A DNA stretch of 64,000 nucleotides, from positions 51,611,151 through 51,675,150 of the forward strand of contig OY829538.1 in assembly GCA_963691705.1 (NCBI GenBank), written 5' to 3'. Made by a program: the position numbers and the translations under genes. Within the stretch, counting starts at the first letter, position 1; each line of letters starts with the position of its first letter. The DNA comes from Viola odorata (lineage: Eukaryota > Streptophyta > Magnoliopsida > Malpighiales > Violaceae). This document shows, piece after piece, positions 33,391 through 43,134 of the stretch. A model generated the notes under the pieces. It ran no database searches, was not told where the DNA came from, and saw only the letters and a program-made list of their open reading frames with translations.

Positions 33391-34250
33391 GTTGTATGCG
33401 GACAGAGAAAAATGGGTTTTGTTTTATTAAAGGGTTTGGAGTGGGAGTAAAATAATAGATATTATAAATGCCAAGAATATATATACATAAAGGTCGTAAA
33501 AGAATAATTGATGCTGAGTTTGAGTGGTTGTTTGACTAGCTAGCATTTTAAAGGTAGTAAAATATATATACATTACTCCACTATTAAGACTAAAATAATT
33601 TTAATATAACTAAATGAAAGAGAGATTAATAGAATTATATAACTTTTTAATTATTCTCTTAAATAAGTAAAGAGAATTTCAAAAATGTATGGACATATAA
33701 CTTATTAGTAATTTGTTAGTGGCAAAAATATACCAGATACTCAAGTTAGTTTCACCTCCACCTAAAATTAACAAAAAAAAAAGATAATAATAATAAGAAG
33801 AGAATTTTATATTAATAGAAATGAAATCATTTCACAATAAATTCTTCTGTTTGGATTTCTAAAAAAAAAATTGATTTCAATCCATTTTATTAATCTATAA
33901 CTTATTCACATATAACATAAAATAATTCATATACCATTATATTGACCAAAGTGTATTATACTAATTAGGAGTATTAGTTAGTTAAATATCAATTATGAAG
34001 TATTTTTATTACAATTTGTATCAATCTACATATTAATTATCAAAATTACGAGGGTAAACATATCTAAAATAACATAATTTTTTTTTTTAGATTAACAATA
34101 TGAATTTATTGAACTAGAGTAATAAAAAAAATTGGAAATATTTTGGAAAATTTTCCCATTTTGGAAAATTTTGGCTGTGAAGCAGATTTTGGAAATAATT
34201 CCAGTTTTGCAAAATTTTCAGAAAATTCTCCGCAAGTAAATAGCCTCTAA

Positions 34251-34440
34251 CCTTTTCATGAATCTTCTTGACCCGATCTACTTTATTTGCTCCATCAATG
34301 CTAGCTAGCTGATTCAAAGACAAATGACACAAATCTGGAGGAGTAGTGTGGTGAAAACCATATACAATTTCAAAAGGAGTAAAATCTGTGGAAGTATGTA
34401 CGTAAGCAAACTCAACAAAGGGAATACAATATTCTCAAGA
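34251..34440 (-). pseudogene. Ty3/gypsy pol relic, integrase core end (segment 1 of 3)
   Basis: On the minus strand this reads EFAYVHTSTDFTPFEIVYGF, then HHTTPPDLCHLSLNQ and ANKVDRVKKIHEKV. This is the SPFEIVYGF block at the end of the gypsy integrase core. It ends at the TAA where the 5.7 kb Harbinger element begins and continues in frame at 28533. Further upstream (above 34440) the similarity fades. Confidence 0.82.
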
Positions 34441-34619
34441 CAAAAACAGGGTTGGTTTTATAGCTTTTCCCAAACTTATATTATGAATTTTCTAGATAAA
34501 ATAATACCATTATTTATGTAGAAATACATATATAAAAACTAGCTAGTTAACCCAAAACCCTAAAACTCATACCCTATACCCTAAACTCGAAAACCCATTC
34601 CCTAAACCTAACACATATA

Positions 34620-34760
34620 TCTAGGATTGTTCAACGGTTAACCGAAACCAAAATCTGAAGTTTCGAATTTCGGTTAACCGAAATCCCTAAATTTACAAAC
34701 CGAAACCGAACCGAACTTTATGGAAACCAAAAAACCAAAATTTCAAACCTTTTTTTTTTT
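34620..34760. mobile_element. Fragment of a hAT-like MITE (left end only)
   Basis: The sequence CTAGGATTGTTCAACGGTTA followed by ACCGAAACC, TTCGGTTAACCGAAAT and AACCGAAACCGAACCGAAC has the style of the terminal region of plant hAT MITEs. The matching right end is missing. The neighbouring 34441-34619 and 34761-35069 contain degenerate CCCTAAA-like words and AT-rich DNA but no gene. Confidence 0.35.
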
Positions 34761-35069
34761 ATTTCATGAAAAAATAAGAAAAATAATCCATAATTAAACA
34801 TCAGTAAATCCATAATTAAACAACAATCCATAAAAACATCACCTGCAGATTAATTGCCACCAAAAATTGTCAAACAACAAATGTCATCTGGTTTATCAAG
34901 AAGAATCCACAAGTTTGTTATTCTCATGAGCAAATCTATAATTTTCCAGAACAAATCAAGGGCCAATTTTGACAAAATGTCTTAGATAATGGAGAAGAAC
35001 ATAACCAAATGAAAAGTCCATACATGCATCAATAATCAATTAAATCATTCTTCAAACACAAAAGATGGA

Positions 35070-35541
35070 CATGGTTTTAGGTATCACATTGGAGGTGAAG
35101 GTTCCTCAAATGGTTATACGGATTCTCGTTTGAGTGGCCATGGAACTTGGTTAAGTTGGCTATGATGTTTGTCTTGATAGACCAATCATTGGCCATTGGG
35201 GGTAGGTTGATACAGGAGTAGGCCACTCGTTCTGCCCCCCTGTTTTGTTCCCTCATCGTCTGTTCTTGTTGGTTTTCCTCCATGTTTGGTATTGGGTTTT
35301 CAGCTGGGCCTGAATCTTAGCCTAGACTGCTAACAGAACTAGAATCTGTTTGTGTACTAGAAAATTCACCGTCGAATTTTCTCTTGGCTTTCTTTCTGTT
35401 TTGTGCTTCAGTCTTCGTAAGTTCTAGATTCAAAGGTAATAAATCTTCCTTTAAAGACTTGGTCATCAACTGCAAAAGACAAAAATAAAAACAAAACTAC
35501 AAATACACCGTCAAAAGATCCCTGGCAACGACGCCAAAATT
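35070..35541 (-). pseudogene. Truncated Athila gag start and primer-binding site
   Basis: On the minus strand, directly after the LTR at 35542-37001, come a primer-binding site (matching the 3' end of tRNA-Asp with two changes), the gag leader, and the gag start up to SNENPYNHLRNLHLQCDT. It is closely similar to the start of Athila B gag at 55840-56231. It breaks off at about 35070. A TAG lies in the acidic N-terminal part. It is the remnant of a tandem element that shared this LTR. Confidence 0.8.
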
Positions 35542-37001
35542 TGATTGCGTGTCAAGGGCATTAAATTTAGTTGTAAAAAAAAGATATAGAAATGGGGTAG
35601 GAATACAACTTATCACTCGTCCACAAAGGACTCGTAGATCGTGATAAGAGGTTCGCCCGCAAAGATCTTGTTGGGGTTTTGTAGTCTTGACTCGACTTCC
35701 TCGTCACTAGAGTTGAGGGGTTTTGTTCCTGCAATTAAGGTAGATAAAGCATAAAAGAGAACAAGCAATAATAAAATAAATAGAGGCAATCTTAAGCAGA
35801 AGGTGATCTTAGCTAAGATTGCAGACTGAGGTTGATTGTGAACTGTCTTGGGGTAAACTCCTGGTAAGGGTGGATTCGTGAGCGCGCTACTTGTCAATCG
35901 ATCATTGAATTTAGATTTTCTCCTTCTCTCTCATAACTCTGCTATAGATTGGGAGGAACCCCTTTCCAAGCCTAATTTCCTCCTATTCAAATCACTTGGA
36001 GGGTACCCCCTTTCCTAGTGATCCTGGCCAGTGGACACCTTGCTGGTTAAAGGGTTTATTCAATTGGCTGCTGGCTTGAGGCACATGCGTTTTCTCAATG
36101 GCGTAGGGAAAGACAGAGTCTAGGCCAAGCTACTCCCAACTCGAAGCCCTAGATTGTCAGTCTAGTTAGGCCTATATCGATTCAAGTTCACTAACCCCCG
36201 CGAGGTTAGCTGCCTACTTCGTCACTCCGGTTTCGCTCGTCCCCTTTGTGACTGGCTACAAATTCATCGTCTTGCCTAAGATTGATCAAGTCTTAGCCTA
36301 GATGGGAACCGGTTTGTTAAAACAGAACTTGAATTGATTATGAACGAGAGGATAATAAGAACAATCAGTCTCACAAATCGCAAGTACGCTCACTCAACCC
36401 TTACCAAGAATTAGGTGTTTAGCTACTAGACATAATAATTAAAGAAGAGAATAATTGAAGAACATGAATTAAAATAAATCTGTGATATTCCAAACCGAAT
36501 AACCACAGAGCAAATGTTTACAAGAACCAGAAGTTGGAAGAAGGAAGATCCTGTAATTGACAGCCTTCCCTAACCTTTAACAAGGTTAGAGTTCCCACTA
36601 ATTACGTTCCTTTCCAAATTCCAAACTTCAAATAACTAAAAGATCGGGATAAGAAAAATCCCAATTGTTCAAATTCGAAAACTAAATAATAAATAAGATA
36701 CTAAGAGATTGTTTTTGTTCAAATTAGATTACATCCGAGATTTTATCCAAGATATGTAACAGCCAGCTGGCTTCCTGATCAGCATTCCGTGAATCCATGA
36801 TGGGCACGCCTCTATCTCTGCAATCTTAGCTAAGCATGCGGCCAAGATTGCCACTTTGTCGCTCAAGGCACCCGTTTCCTTCAAATCTGCTCTTGCCCAA
36901 GACTTCCTTCAAAAGACCACAAATTGACGTAAAAGAGATTATTTTTACCATAACCAAGGTGGTTTAAGATAGTAAAAATATATGGAAATAAGCGTCAATC
37001 A
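35542..37001 (-). repeat. Athila B 3' LTR (minus-strand element), 1460 bp
   Basis: Read on the minus strand it begins TGATTG and ends CAATCA. Its length equals that of the 5' LTR at 56307-57766, and both contain the same landmarks (GAGGTTAGCTGCCTACTTCG and GGAGGGTACCCCCTTTCCTA, in plus orientation). A polypurine-type stretch with GGGGGCAAGCA lies just outside its 5' end (37003-37040). The other side continues into a primer-binding site instead of flanking DNA, so this LTR also served a second, truncated element. Confidence 0.85.
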
Positions 37002-37781
37002 AACCTCACCACACTTAAACAATGCTTGCCCCCAAGCATACTGGACTCTTAACTAAGAAGAGGAAAAGACAGACTCAAAACAGTGGCAAATTTCTGGACA
37101 GACAGCCCTTAACCGATTCCCTTATACCTTTATACCTATGACAGTCAGCATACTTCTCAATGGATCCCAACCCTTATGAAGAAGGTCTATTCAACACCCC
37201 AAACATCCAAATTCCACATGATCATAACATCTTTGCATTCCACAACAGACTCAACAAGACAAGACATCCACCTACTTAGGTATTCTCCCATTAATTCAAC
37301 TACTCAACATCAACATTTGAATACCTTGTCTGAAAATTTCCTATGCCAGTATTGCTAATAGTTTCTTGAATATTAATGCTTGTGAGGCAGAAATATCAAG
37401 ACAAATACGCAAATAAATATTTTTTTCATTGCTCTGCTGAAAGTTTCTTGAGTATTTCCACTTAGTGAGGCAGAAATATCAAGACAATTTATTTCATCAT
37501 CAAATTTTTTTTCTATTTTGCCTTTTTTTTTTTTTTTTTTTTTAGAGCATGCAATTACTGGGCATAAGAGTAGTTCTCTAAATTAGAGCAATTCAGCACA
37601 ACACAAGGTAACAAACTCCGTTACCACTTAGCAATTTTCCTTAAGGAGATATTAAAATTATTTGGTAGAAGTTTGCCTATTTGTTAAGTCTGTTACACAA
37701 TGCTAGACCTCATGATCTTGTACAATATGGATGCTTAATGGATACCAGGACCCGTATCCTTACTGGTGTTGAATATGTTAA
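37002..37781 (-). other. Athila B 3' untranslated region, distal part
   Basis: Non-coding internal sequence between the inserted structure and the 3' LTR. It contains the purine tract and TATGCTTGGGGGCAAGCAT near the LTR, two copies of GAGGCAGAAATATCAAGACAA (near 37384 and 37469) and a T-run at 37520-37542 (A-run in element sense). The proximal part continues at 47571. Confidence 0.6.
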
Positions 37782-39081
37782 TGATCGGTTGTCGAACCCG
37801 TCAAAAATAATAATAAAACCTGCAGTCAATGTGCACAATAAATTGTGTATAATGGTAACAGGGTCGAACACAGGGATTAAGGGATCAACACTCAATTCAA
37901 TCTGACAAACTAAGTAATCCAAGCAACAAGTAACCAAGAAATGGGGGTTTTGAATGGTTGTTTGATTAATCTAATTATTAACTACGAAAGTAAATAACAA
38001 GCAATAGTAAAAGAAGAGATAAAAATAGTAGGAAATCAGAAGAGACAAGAGTTCTCAGTAAGAATCCGAATCCGGTTGCAATTATGGTCAGCCGGTCATT
38101 GGTGCAAGCATTGTCTACCCCGAGCTGATAGACGCACTATAGGGACCAGGTACGCTTAGGTCCCCTGCTTACCTTCGTAATAGAAGCTATCCCAAGGTAC
38201 GCTTATGGGTTAACCTTGACAGTCCGCCGTCCTCCAAGGTACGCATATGGAGGCAACACTCGGATGCCCATGAAGAAGAGGTAAGATGCGTCTAGGGCGA
38301 GACACTCAGTACGCTCGAGGCTCTGCCCTAACGACTTGTTCAATCCAACTGGGGGATACTAGGTTTCCAGTCAGGACCAGCATGGTTATCTGCTTTACCT
38401 TGCAGCTTCGCGTTGGGTACAACTACAAGGACGATTGTAATACTCTAGTTCAATTACTAGGTGATCAAGCTAATAATTAACCTAGGTAAATTGACAATTA
38501 ATCATCGAACAAGAAAGATACCAACACAGAACTTATGAAGTACGATTTGACCTCACGGCTTCCCTTCCAACCTTCAATCGACTCTTACCAAGAACAAGAA
38601 GACTTAGCCGCACATATTGATAATAAAAACAAATAAACAATTAAGTTGCATAATTAAAATAGAAGAGATGGAGAAGAAAAAATCTTATTAATTACCGGCC
38701 GGAGCAACTGCTCCGGTTTATTGGAGAGAAAAACAAAGATGCCGAAGGCAGTGGTGGCGCCAAAGGTTCAGCGGGAGAAGAGAAGAGAGGGAGATCCTAA
38801 AACCTAATTACTAAAAGTATTTATAGAAAAATTACAAATTAAATTCCTATTCCGATTTGAATTCAACTCCCCATAGGACTTCTGCTGCGATTGGGACTTC
38901 TGGAGTATTAATCCGATATTTTCCTTTAATACGTTGGTTTCCTTTCCTCGCTAGGACACTGCCGCCCTTCGCGAACGTCCAGCTGCTCGGCCTAGCTGCT
39001 CTATTTCTTCCAGAAAATGATAGGAAAACGTCCTTTTCGTATTTTCCTCTCAATTCGTCCAGATCTGTAAAAAGTGAGTAA
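37782..39081 (-). repeat. Probable truncated LTR of a third Athila-like family
   Basis: The lower end reads, on the minus strand, GTTCGACAACCGATCA. This resembles the LTR 3' end of Athila A (GTTCGACGCGCGGTCA). The body has the alternating blocks seen in the other Athila LTRs (TGATAGACGCACTATAGGGA, AAGGTACGCTTATGGGTTAA and similar). The upper end is lost: the sequence changes abruptly at 39081 to the gag start codon of Athila A. Low to moderate confidence, because its partner LTR is not present. Confidence 0.45.
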
Positions 39082-42033
39082 ATGATGACCAGGTCCTCTT
39101 GCAGAGAAGAAGATTTGCTACCATATAATCCGAATCTCACTAAGGCCGAAGCACAACTCAGGAAAATAGCTCGAAAGAGGAAAATCCCAGAAGAAAGTGA
39201 ATCGGGAACCTCTAGTTCCGAAACAGATTTTAGTCTAGACCACAGTCTTGGCCTAGACTCCGGCCAAGACATGGAAGAAAATCAACCAGAGCCCACGATG
39301 AGGGAACTGAACAAAACAGCGGAACAGGAAACCTTTTCCTGTATTAGTTTACCAGCTGTACCCAGTGACTGGTCTATAAAGACCAATATGGTGGCCAACC
39401 TTCCTAAGTTTTTTGGCCATTCAAATGAAAACCCATTCAAGCATCTGAGGAACCTACACGTTCAATGTGACATGATGAAACCAGCTACTGTGAATATGGA
39501 AAGAGCAAAGTTGAAAGCTTTTCCATGCTCTCTTGAGGGGGCTGCCCAAAATTGGTTCTACGGTCTACCTCACAACACGGTCAACACATGGGCCGAGATG
39601 TCCACTTTGTTCCTAAACAAGTACTGGAATGCAACGAAAGCGGGGGTGGCTAGAAAGAACATGGCTGCCATCCAGCAAAGGAACGATGAGGGTCTAAGTG
39701 AATATCATCAACGGTTCAGGGAGTTACAAGAAGTATGCCCTACACACGGAGTTGCGGATCAGACAATGATCCAGTACTTTTATGACGGGATGCTTCCAGC
39801 CACCAAAGAAAAAGTTGATTCAGCCGCTGGTGGAGCATTGCAAGATTTGACTGTCACAAGAGCCAAGATGCTACTTCAGACTATGGCAGACAATTGCCAA
39901 AATAATATTTCTTCTGACCGAAACTCTATTCCTTCAAATCTTTGTGCTGTTAATGTTGAACAAAAGTTAACTGAATTAACTGACATGGTCAAAAATCTCT
40001 CTATTAACTTTTCAGGTGCAATGCCCACAGGAGTTCAGAATCAAAAGCAGGTAGCTTCAGTGTGTGGGATATGCCAGCAGCAGGATCATCAAACCAACAA
40101 TTGTTATATGGTGCAACACTCTCCGGATGATATGACTCAGGTTAACGCAGCATACGCACATAACCAAGGGAGCATGCAGAACTACCCTCAGGGAAGTAAC
40201 GAGTACTCATGGAGAGGCCACCCAAACTTCAGATGGAGCGATCCAGTCCCTCCACAACAAAATCTAGGCCGAGCTCCTGGCCAAGCCCCAGTACCTCAGC
40301 TGCCACCAGCACCTCAACCTTTGCAGATTACAGGTCCATCTATAGAAGACACTCTTAAAAGTTTTATGCAAACAACCCAAACTGGTTTGGTAGAGATGCA
40401 GAAAAATTTTATGCAGTCACAGATAGAGATGCAGAAGAGTTTTATGCAATCACAGGCGGAGATGCAGAAGCAAATCAATCAGATGGCTAACCAAGGCAGA
40501 TTGCCTTCTACCACGGTGAACAATCCAGCGCATAATGTTAGTGCCATGTGCCTAAGGAGTGGAGTTGTGTTACCAGAGAGGGAAGGTGCGAAAACAGACA
40601 AGGAATTGAAAAAAATCCAGTCGCAAGAGATGGATGAAGATGAGGAAGAAGAGACTGAAACAGAAGCAGTCTTGGCCAAACCTCAGGCCAAGCCTGCAGT
40701 TATCGCGGAACCAGAAAAGGCAGAACCTGTCTTGGCCAAGACTCGGGCCAAGACTGACCAGAAAGAGGAAGTGATCGAAATTCCTCCACCTTTTCCTCCT
40801 AGATCCTCAAAAGAGAAGAAGCAAGATGAAGCAAGGGACTTTATGAATCTTTTTGGAAAAATAGCTGTTAATATGCCTATGTTAGACTTAATTGCCAAAG
40901 TTCCCTCTTATGCTAAACTTCTTAAAGAATTTTGCACTAACAAAAAGAAAGTTGCAGGTGTAGAGAGGGTGAATTTAGTTCATACAGTGCAGCAACTTCC
41001 AGAGAAGTGCAAGGATCAAGGAACTTTCACCATTCCATGTCAAATAGGAAATAAGACGATCGAAAAGGCCCTTTGTGATTTAGGAGCTGGCATCAACGTC
41101 ATGTCATTGAGTGAATTCGAGACCTTGAAGATAGGTACAATGAAGGAAACCGATCTGGTGATTCAGCTGGCTGACAGATCGTTCATCCGACCCAAGGGAA
41201 TTGTGACAGATGTCTTGGTTATGGTAAATGATTTTATATATCCAGTGGACTTTTACATTGTTGAAATGAATGTTCAATTGCCCTCTTGCACCACTGACAT
41301 CTTATTAGGAAGACCATTTCTAAGGACATCGAAGGCTAAGATTGACTGCTTTGAAGGGAGCATAATTTTAGAATTCTGTGGAAGGACTATAAAATTCAGC
41401 ATCACAGAAGCACCACAACATCCTAATGATCTACATTGTGTGAATTTTCTTGATATTTTAGATCCAATTACTAATGAAATTGCTGATATTAATGATCCCT
41501 TTGAGTGTGTGCTGAATAGGGGAACAAAGACTCTAGCAGGATTGGAGGACAGAACAGGAGATCAGAAGGAACTCCCAGAAGTTTTGGCCAGTTTGGCCGA
41601 TCCAGAAAAAACAGACTCGATCTTGGCCTCGAGCTTGGCCAAGACACAGGCCAAGACTGCCAAACCGAAGAAAAAAACAGTAAGTTGCCAATTCGTGCAG
41701 TCTACGGTTCCTGAATTCCTACCTTCTGTTATGCAGACACCACAACTGGAGTTGAAGGCTTTGCAAGACCCACCCATTACAGATCCAGCAGCAGCAGCTG
41801 ATCTTGGCCAAGACACAGGCCAAGACTGCAGCCAAGATCCCTTATCCAGTCTCCATCAGAAAATGGACTTCAGCAGCACTCCACTCGCTCAACAACAACA
41901 GTCCATCCTGGAACATCCTGGCCAACCGCCAGGCCAAGAACCTCCTGCTCCAAGAGATCCAAAGCCGAAGGACCCTCCAGCCCCTAATCTAGGCCAAGCT
42001 TCTGGCCAAGATCCCCAGACCCCAGCAACATGA
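39082..42033 (+). CDS. Athila A gag-protease ORF, intact, without reverse transcriptase or integrase
   Basis: An uninterrupted frame of 983 codons. The capsid part (about residues 95-260) has NWFYGLPHNTVNTWAEMSTL and GLSEYHQRFRELQEVCPTHG. A zinc knuckle of form C-x2-C-x4-H-x4-C is at residues about 328-341. A methionine/glutamine repeat (EMQKSFMQSQ) follows at about 435-470. The aspartic protease (about 640-770) has FTIPCQIGNKTIEKALCDLG, with DLGAG as active-site motif (DLGA rather than DSGA is usual in Athila), and LLGRPFLRT. The C-terminal 150 residues are low-complexity, with LAKTQAKT and LGQDTGQD repeats encoded by a recurring DNA palindrome. The stop at 42031-42033 is followed directly by the 3' untranslated region, so pol is missing. 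It would need enzymes from a full Athila. Upstream, the leader is replaced by foreign LTR sequence at 39081. Confidence 0.92.
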   Translation: MMTRSSCREEDLLPYNPNLTKAEAQLRKIARKRKIPEESESGTSSSETDFSLDHSLGLDSGQDMEENQPEPTMRELNKTAEQETFSCISLPAVPSDWSIKTNMVANLPKFFGHSNENPFKHLRNLHVQCDMMKPATVNMERAKLKAFPCSLEGAAQNWFYGLPHNTVNTWAEMSTLFLNKYWNATKAGVARKNMAAIQQRNDEGLSEYHQRFRELQEVCPTHGVADQTMIQYFYDGMLPATKEKVDSAAGGALQDLTVTRAKMLLQTMADNCQNNISSDRNSIPSNLCAVNVEQKLTELTDMVKNLSINFSGAMPTGVQNQKQVASVCGICQQQDHQTNNCYMVQHSPDDMTQVNAAYAHNQGSMQNYPQGSNEYSWRGHPNFRWSDPVPPQQNLGRAPGQAPVPQLPPAPQPLQITGPSIEDTLKSFMQTTQTGLVEMQKNFMQSQIEMQKSFMQSQAEMQKQINQMANQGRLPSTTVNNPAHNVSAMCLRSGVVLPEREGAKTDKELKKIQSQEMDEDEEEETETEAVLAKPQAKPAVIAEPEKAEPVLAKTRAKTDQKEEVIEIPPPFPPRSSKEKKQDEARDFMNLFGKIAVNMPMLDLIAKVPSYAKLLKEFCTNKKKVAGVERVNLVHTVQQLPEKCKDQGTFTIPCQIGNKTIEKALCDLGAGINVMSLSEFETLKIGTMKETDLVIQLADRSFIRPKGIVTDVLVMVNDFIYPVDFYIVEMNVQLPSCTTDILLGRPFLRTSKAKIDCFEGSIILEFCGRTIKFSITEAPQHPNDLHCVNFLDILDPITNEIADINDPFECVLNRGTKTLAGLEDRTGDQKELPEVLASLADPEKTDSILASSLAKTQAKTAKPKKKTVSCQFVQSTVPEFLPSVMQTPQLELKALQDPPITDPAAAADLGQDTGQDCSQDPLSSLHQKMDFSSTPLAQQQQSILEHPGQPPGQEPPAPRDPKPKDPPAPNLGQASGQDPQTPAT

Positions 42034-43134
42034 GTTGCTTCTGCCCCCAGGTCGTTTCTGTCCTTTCTTTTCTTTCTCCGTTGTGTCTTTTATTTTTGTC
42101 TCTCCACAATGAGGACATTGTGTCTTTTAAGTGTGGGGAGGGTGTTAGTATGTCTTGTGTTTTTTGTGAATATTGATTGTTTTTTTTGTTTTTTTTGTGA
42201 ACATTGAGTCAATTTTGTGTGTTTTAAATTTTTTATTTTTAAGTCAGTTTGTCCAGCATAGAGTCTGTCAATTGCATGATTTTTATTGGTATTTTTATGC
42301 ATGTTTTGAGTCTGTTTTGTGAGTACACATCTGAATCCCTGTTTTCTTGCTCATATTGTTTAGTCTTTCGGTGGAACTACATGTAGACACTTTTCTAGGA
42401 GATACAATGCTTTAGTAACAGGGAAGCAAATGAGCGTAAATGATCAATGCCTAAGGGGCATATTATCTGATGTTTCCCAAACATTAGCCATCCATGTGGT
42501 CGTAAGGACACTTAGCTAGGACCTTAACTCTTATTAGGATGATGGGGTTTGCTGCCATGATTTGAGTGTGTTGTTCTATCTGTCTGTAGTGTGAGACAAA
42601 TAAAGGTGTTGGAACGTCATAGGACAGACATAGCAAAGGTGGAAGTCCCCGCTGAAAAGGACAAGCTCTGTCTATGTGCCATGTCTGTAAAAATACAAAG
42701 GACACTTGACATGTCAAAAGAAAAGAGAAAAATAAAATAAAATGCTAGGACATAAAAGAAAATTAAAAAAAAAAAAAAAATTTGTCAAAGTGATTTAAAT
42801 GGCACCAGTCTTTAGGCACTTTTGGATAGATGACACTTGGTGGGACTCAAATCTTTGGTGAACTCTATTGCCCTATACTTTATCAATCTAATCTAGTAGG
42901 GTGTCTTGATACCATGTGGAAGGGGTATGTTTAGGGCATTGACTATTCCTTGTTATTCTAGCATTGGGTATCCTAGTGAAGTGTCCTGGCAGATCCAGTG
43001 AAGGGGTAAGCAATCTGAAATTGAGAAAGTCCGGGGGTTCATGATGTCTGTTTTGTTTGTTGTGTTTCTATTTTTATTTGTGAGTCTTTGAGTCTGTATG
43101 CTTGGGGGCAAGCATAGCTTAAGTGTGGGGAATT
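42034..43134 (+). other. Athila A 3' untranslated region and polypurine tract
   Basis: Non-coding. It begins with a stretch matching the equivalent position in Athila B (CAATGAGGACATTGTGTC, then TTTAAGTGTGGGGAGG) and has an A-run at 42764-42780. It ends with TATGCTTGGGGGCAAGCAT and AAGTGTGGGGAATTT directly before the LTR. A hairpin-forming TATGCTTGGGGGCAAGCATA surrounds the purine tract in both Athila families. Confidence 0.7.

Larger units (their letters stand above)
28534..34247 (-). mobile_element. PIF/Harbinger element with transposase and Myb-like genes, degenerate
   Basis: A 5714-bp element with ends GGGCCTGTTTCA and (reversed) GAGGCTATTTAC, flanked by TAA on both sides (28531-28533 and 34248-34250). 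On the minus strand it carries the two-gene set of PIF/Harbinger elements: a Myb/SANT-like protein (32741-31944) and a DDE transposase (31426 to about 29780). Upstream is a GC-rich leader (33120-33330). Both genes have stops, so the element is dead. It contains 294-bp tandem repeats (29131-29782) and a nested hAT MITE (30046-30445). Subterminal repeats are of the TTTTCCAAAA/TTTTGGAAAA kind, differing by two central bases from those of the neighbouring 2.7 kb element. Confidence 0.88.

Noticed and set aside
34555..34615. CCCTAAA-like words as an interstitial telomere repeat
   Set aside because: The words are irregular, mixed with other sequence and without a 7-bp period; too weak to call.
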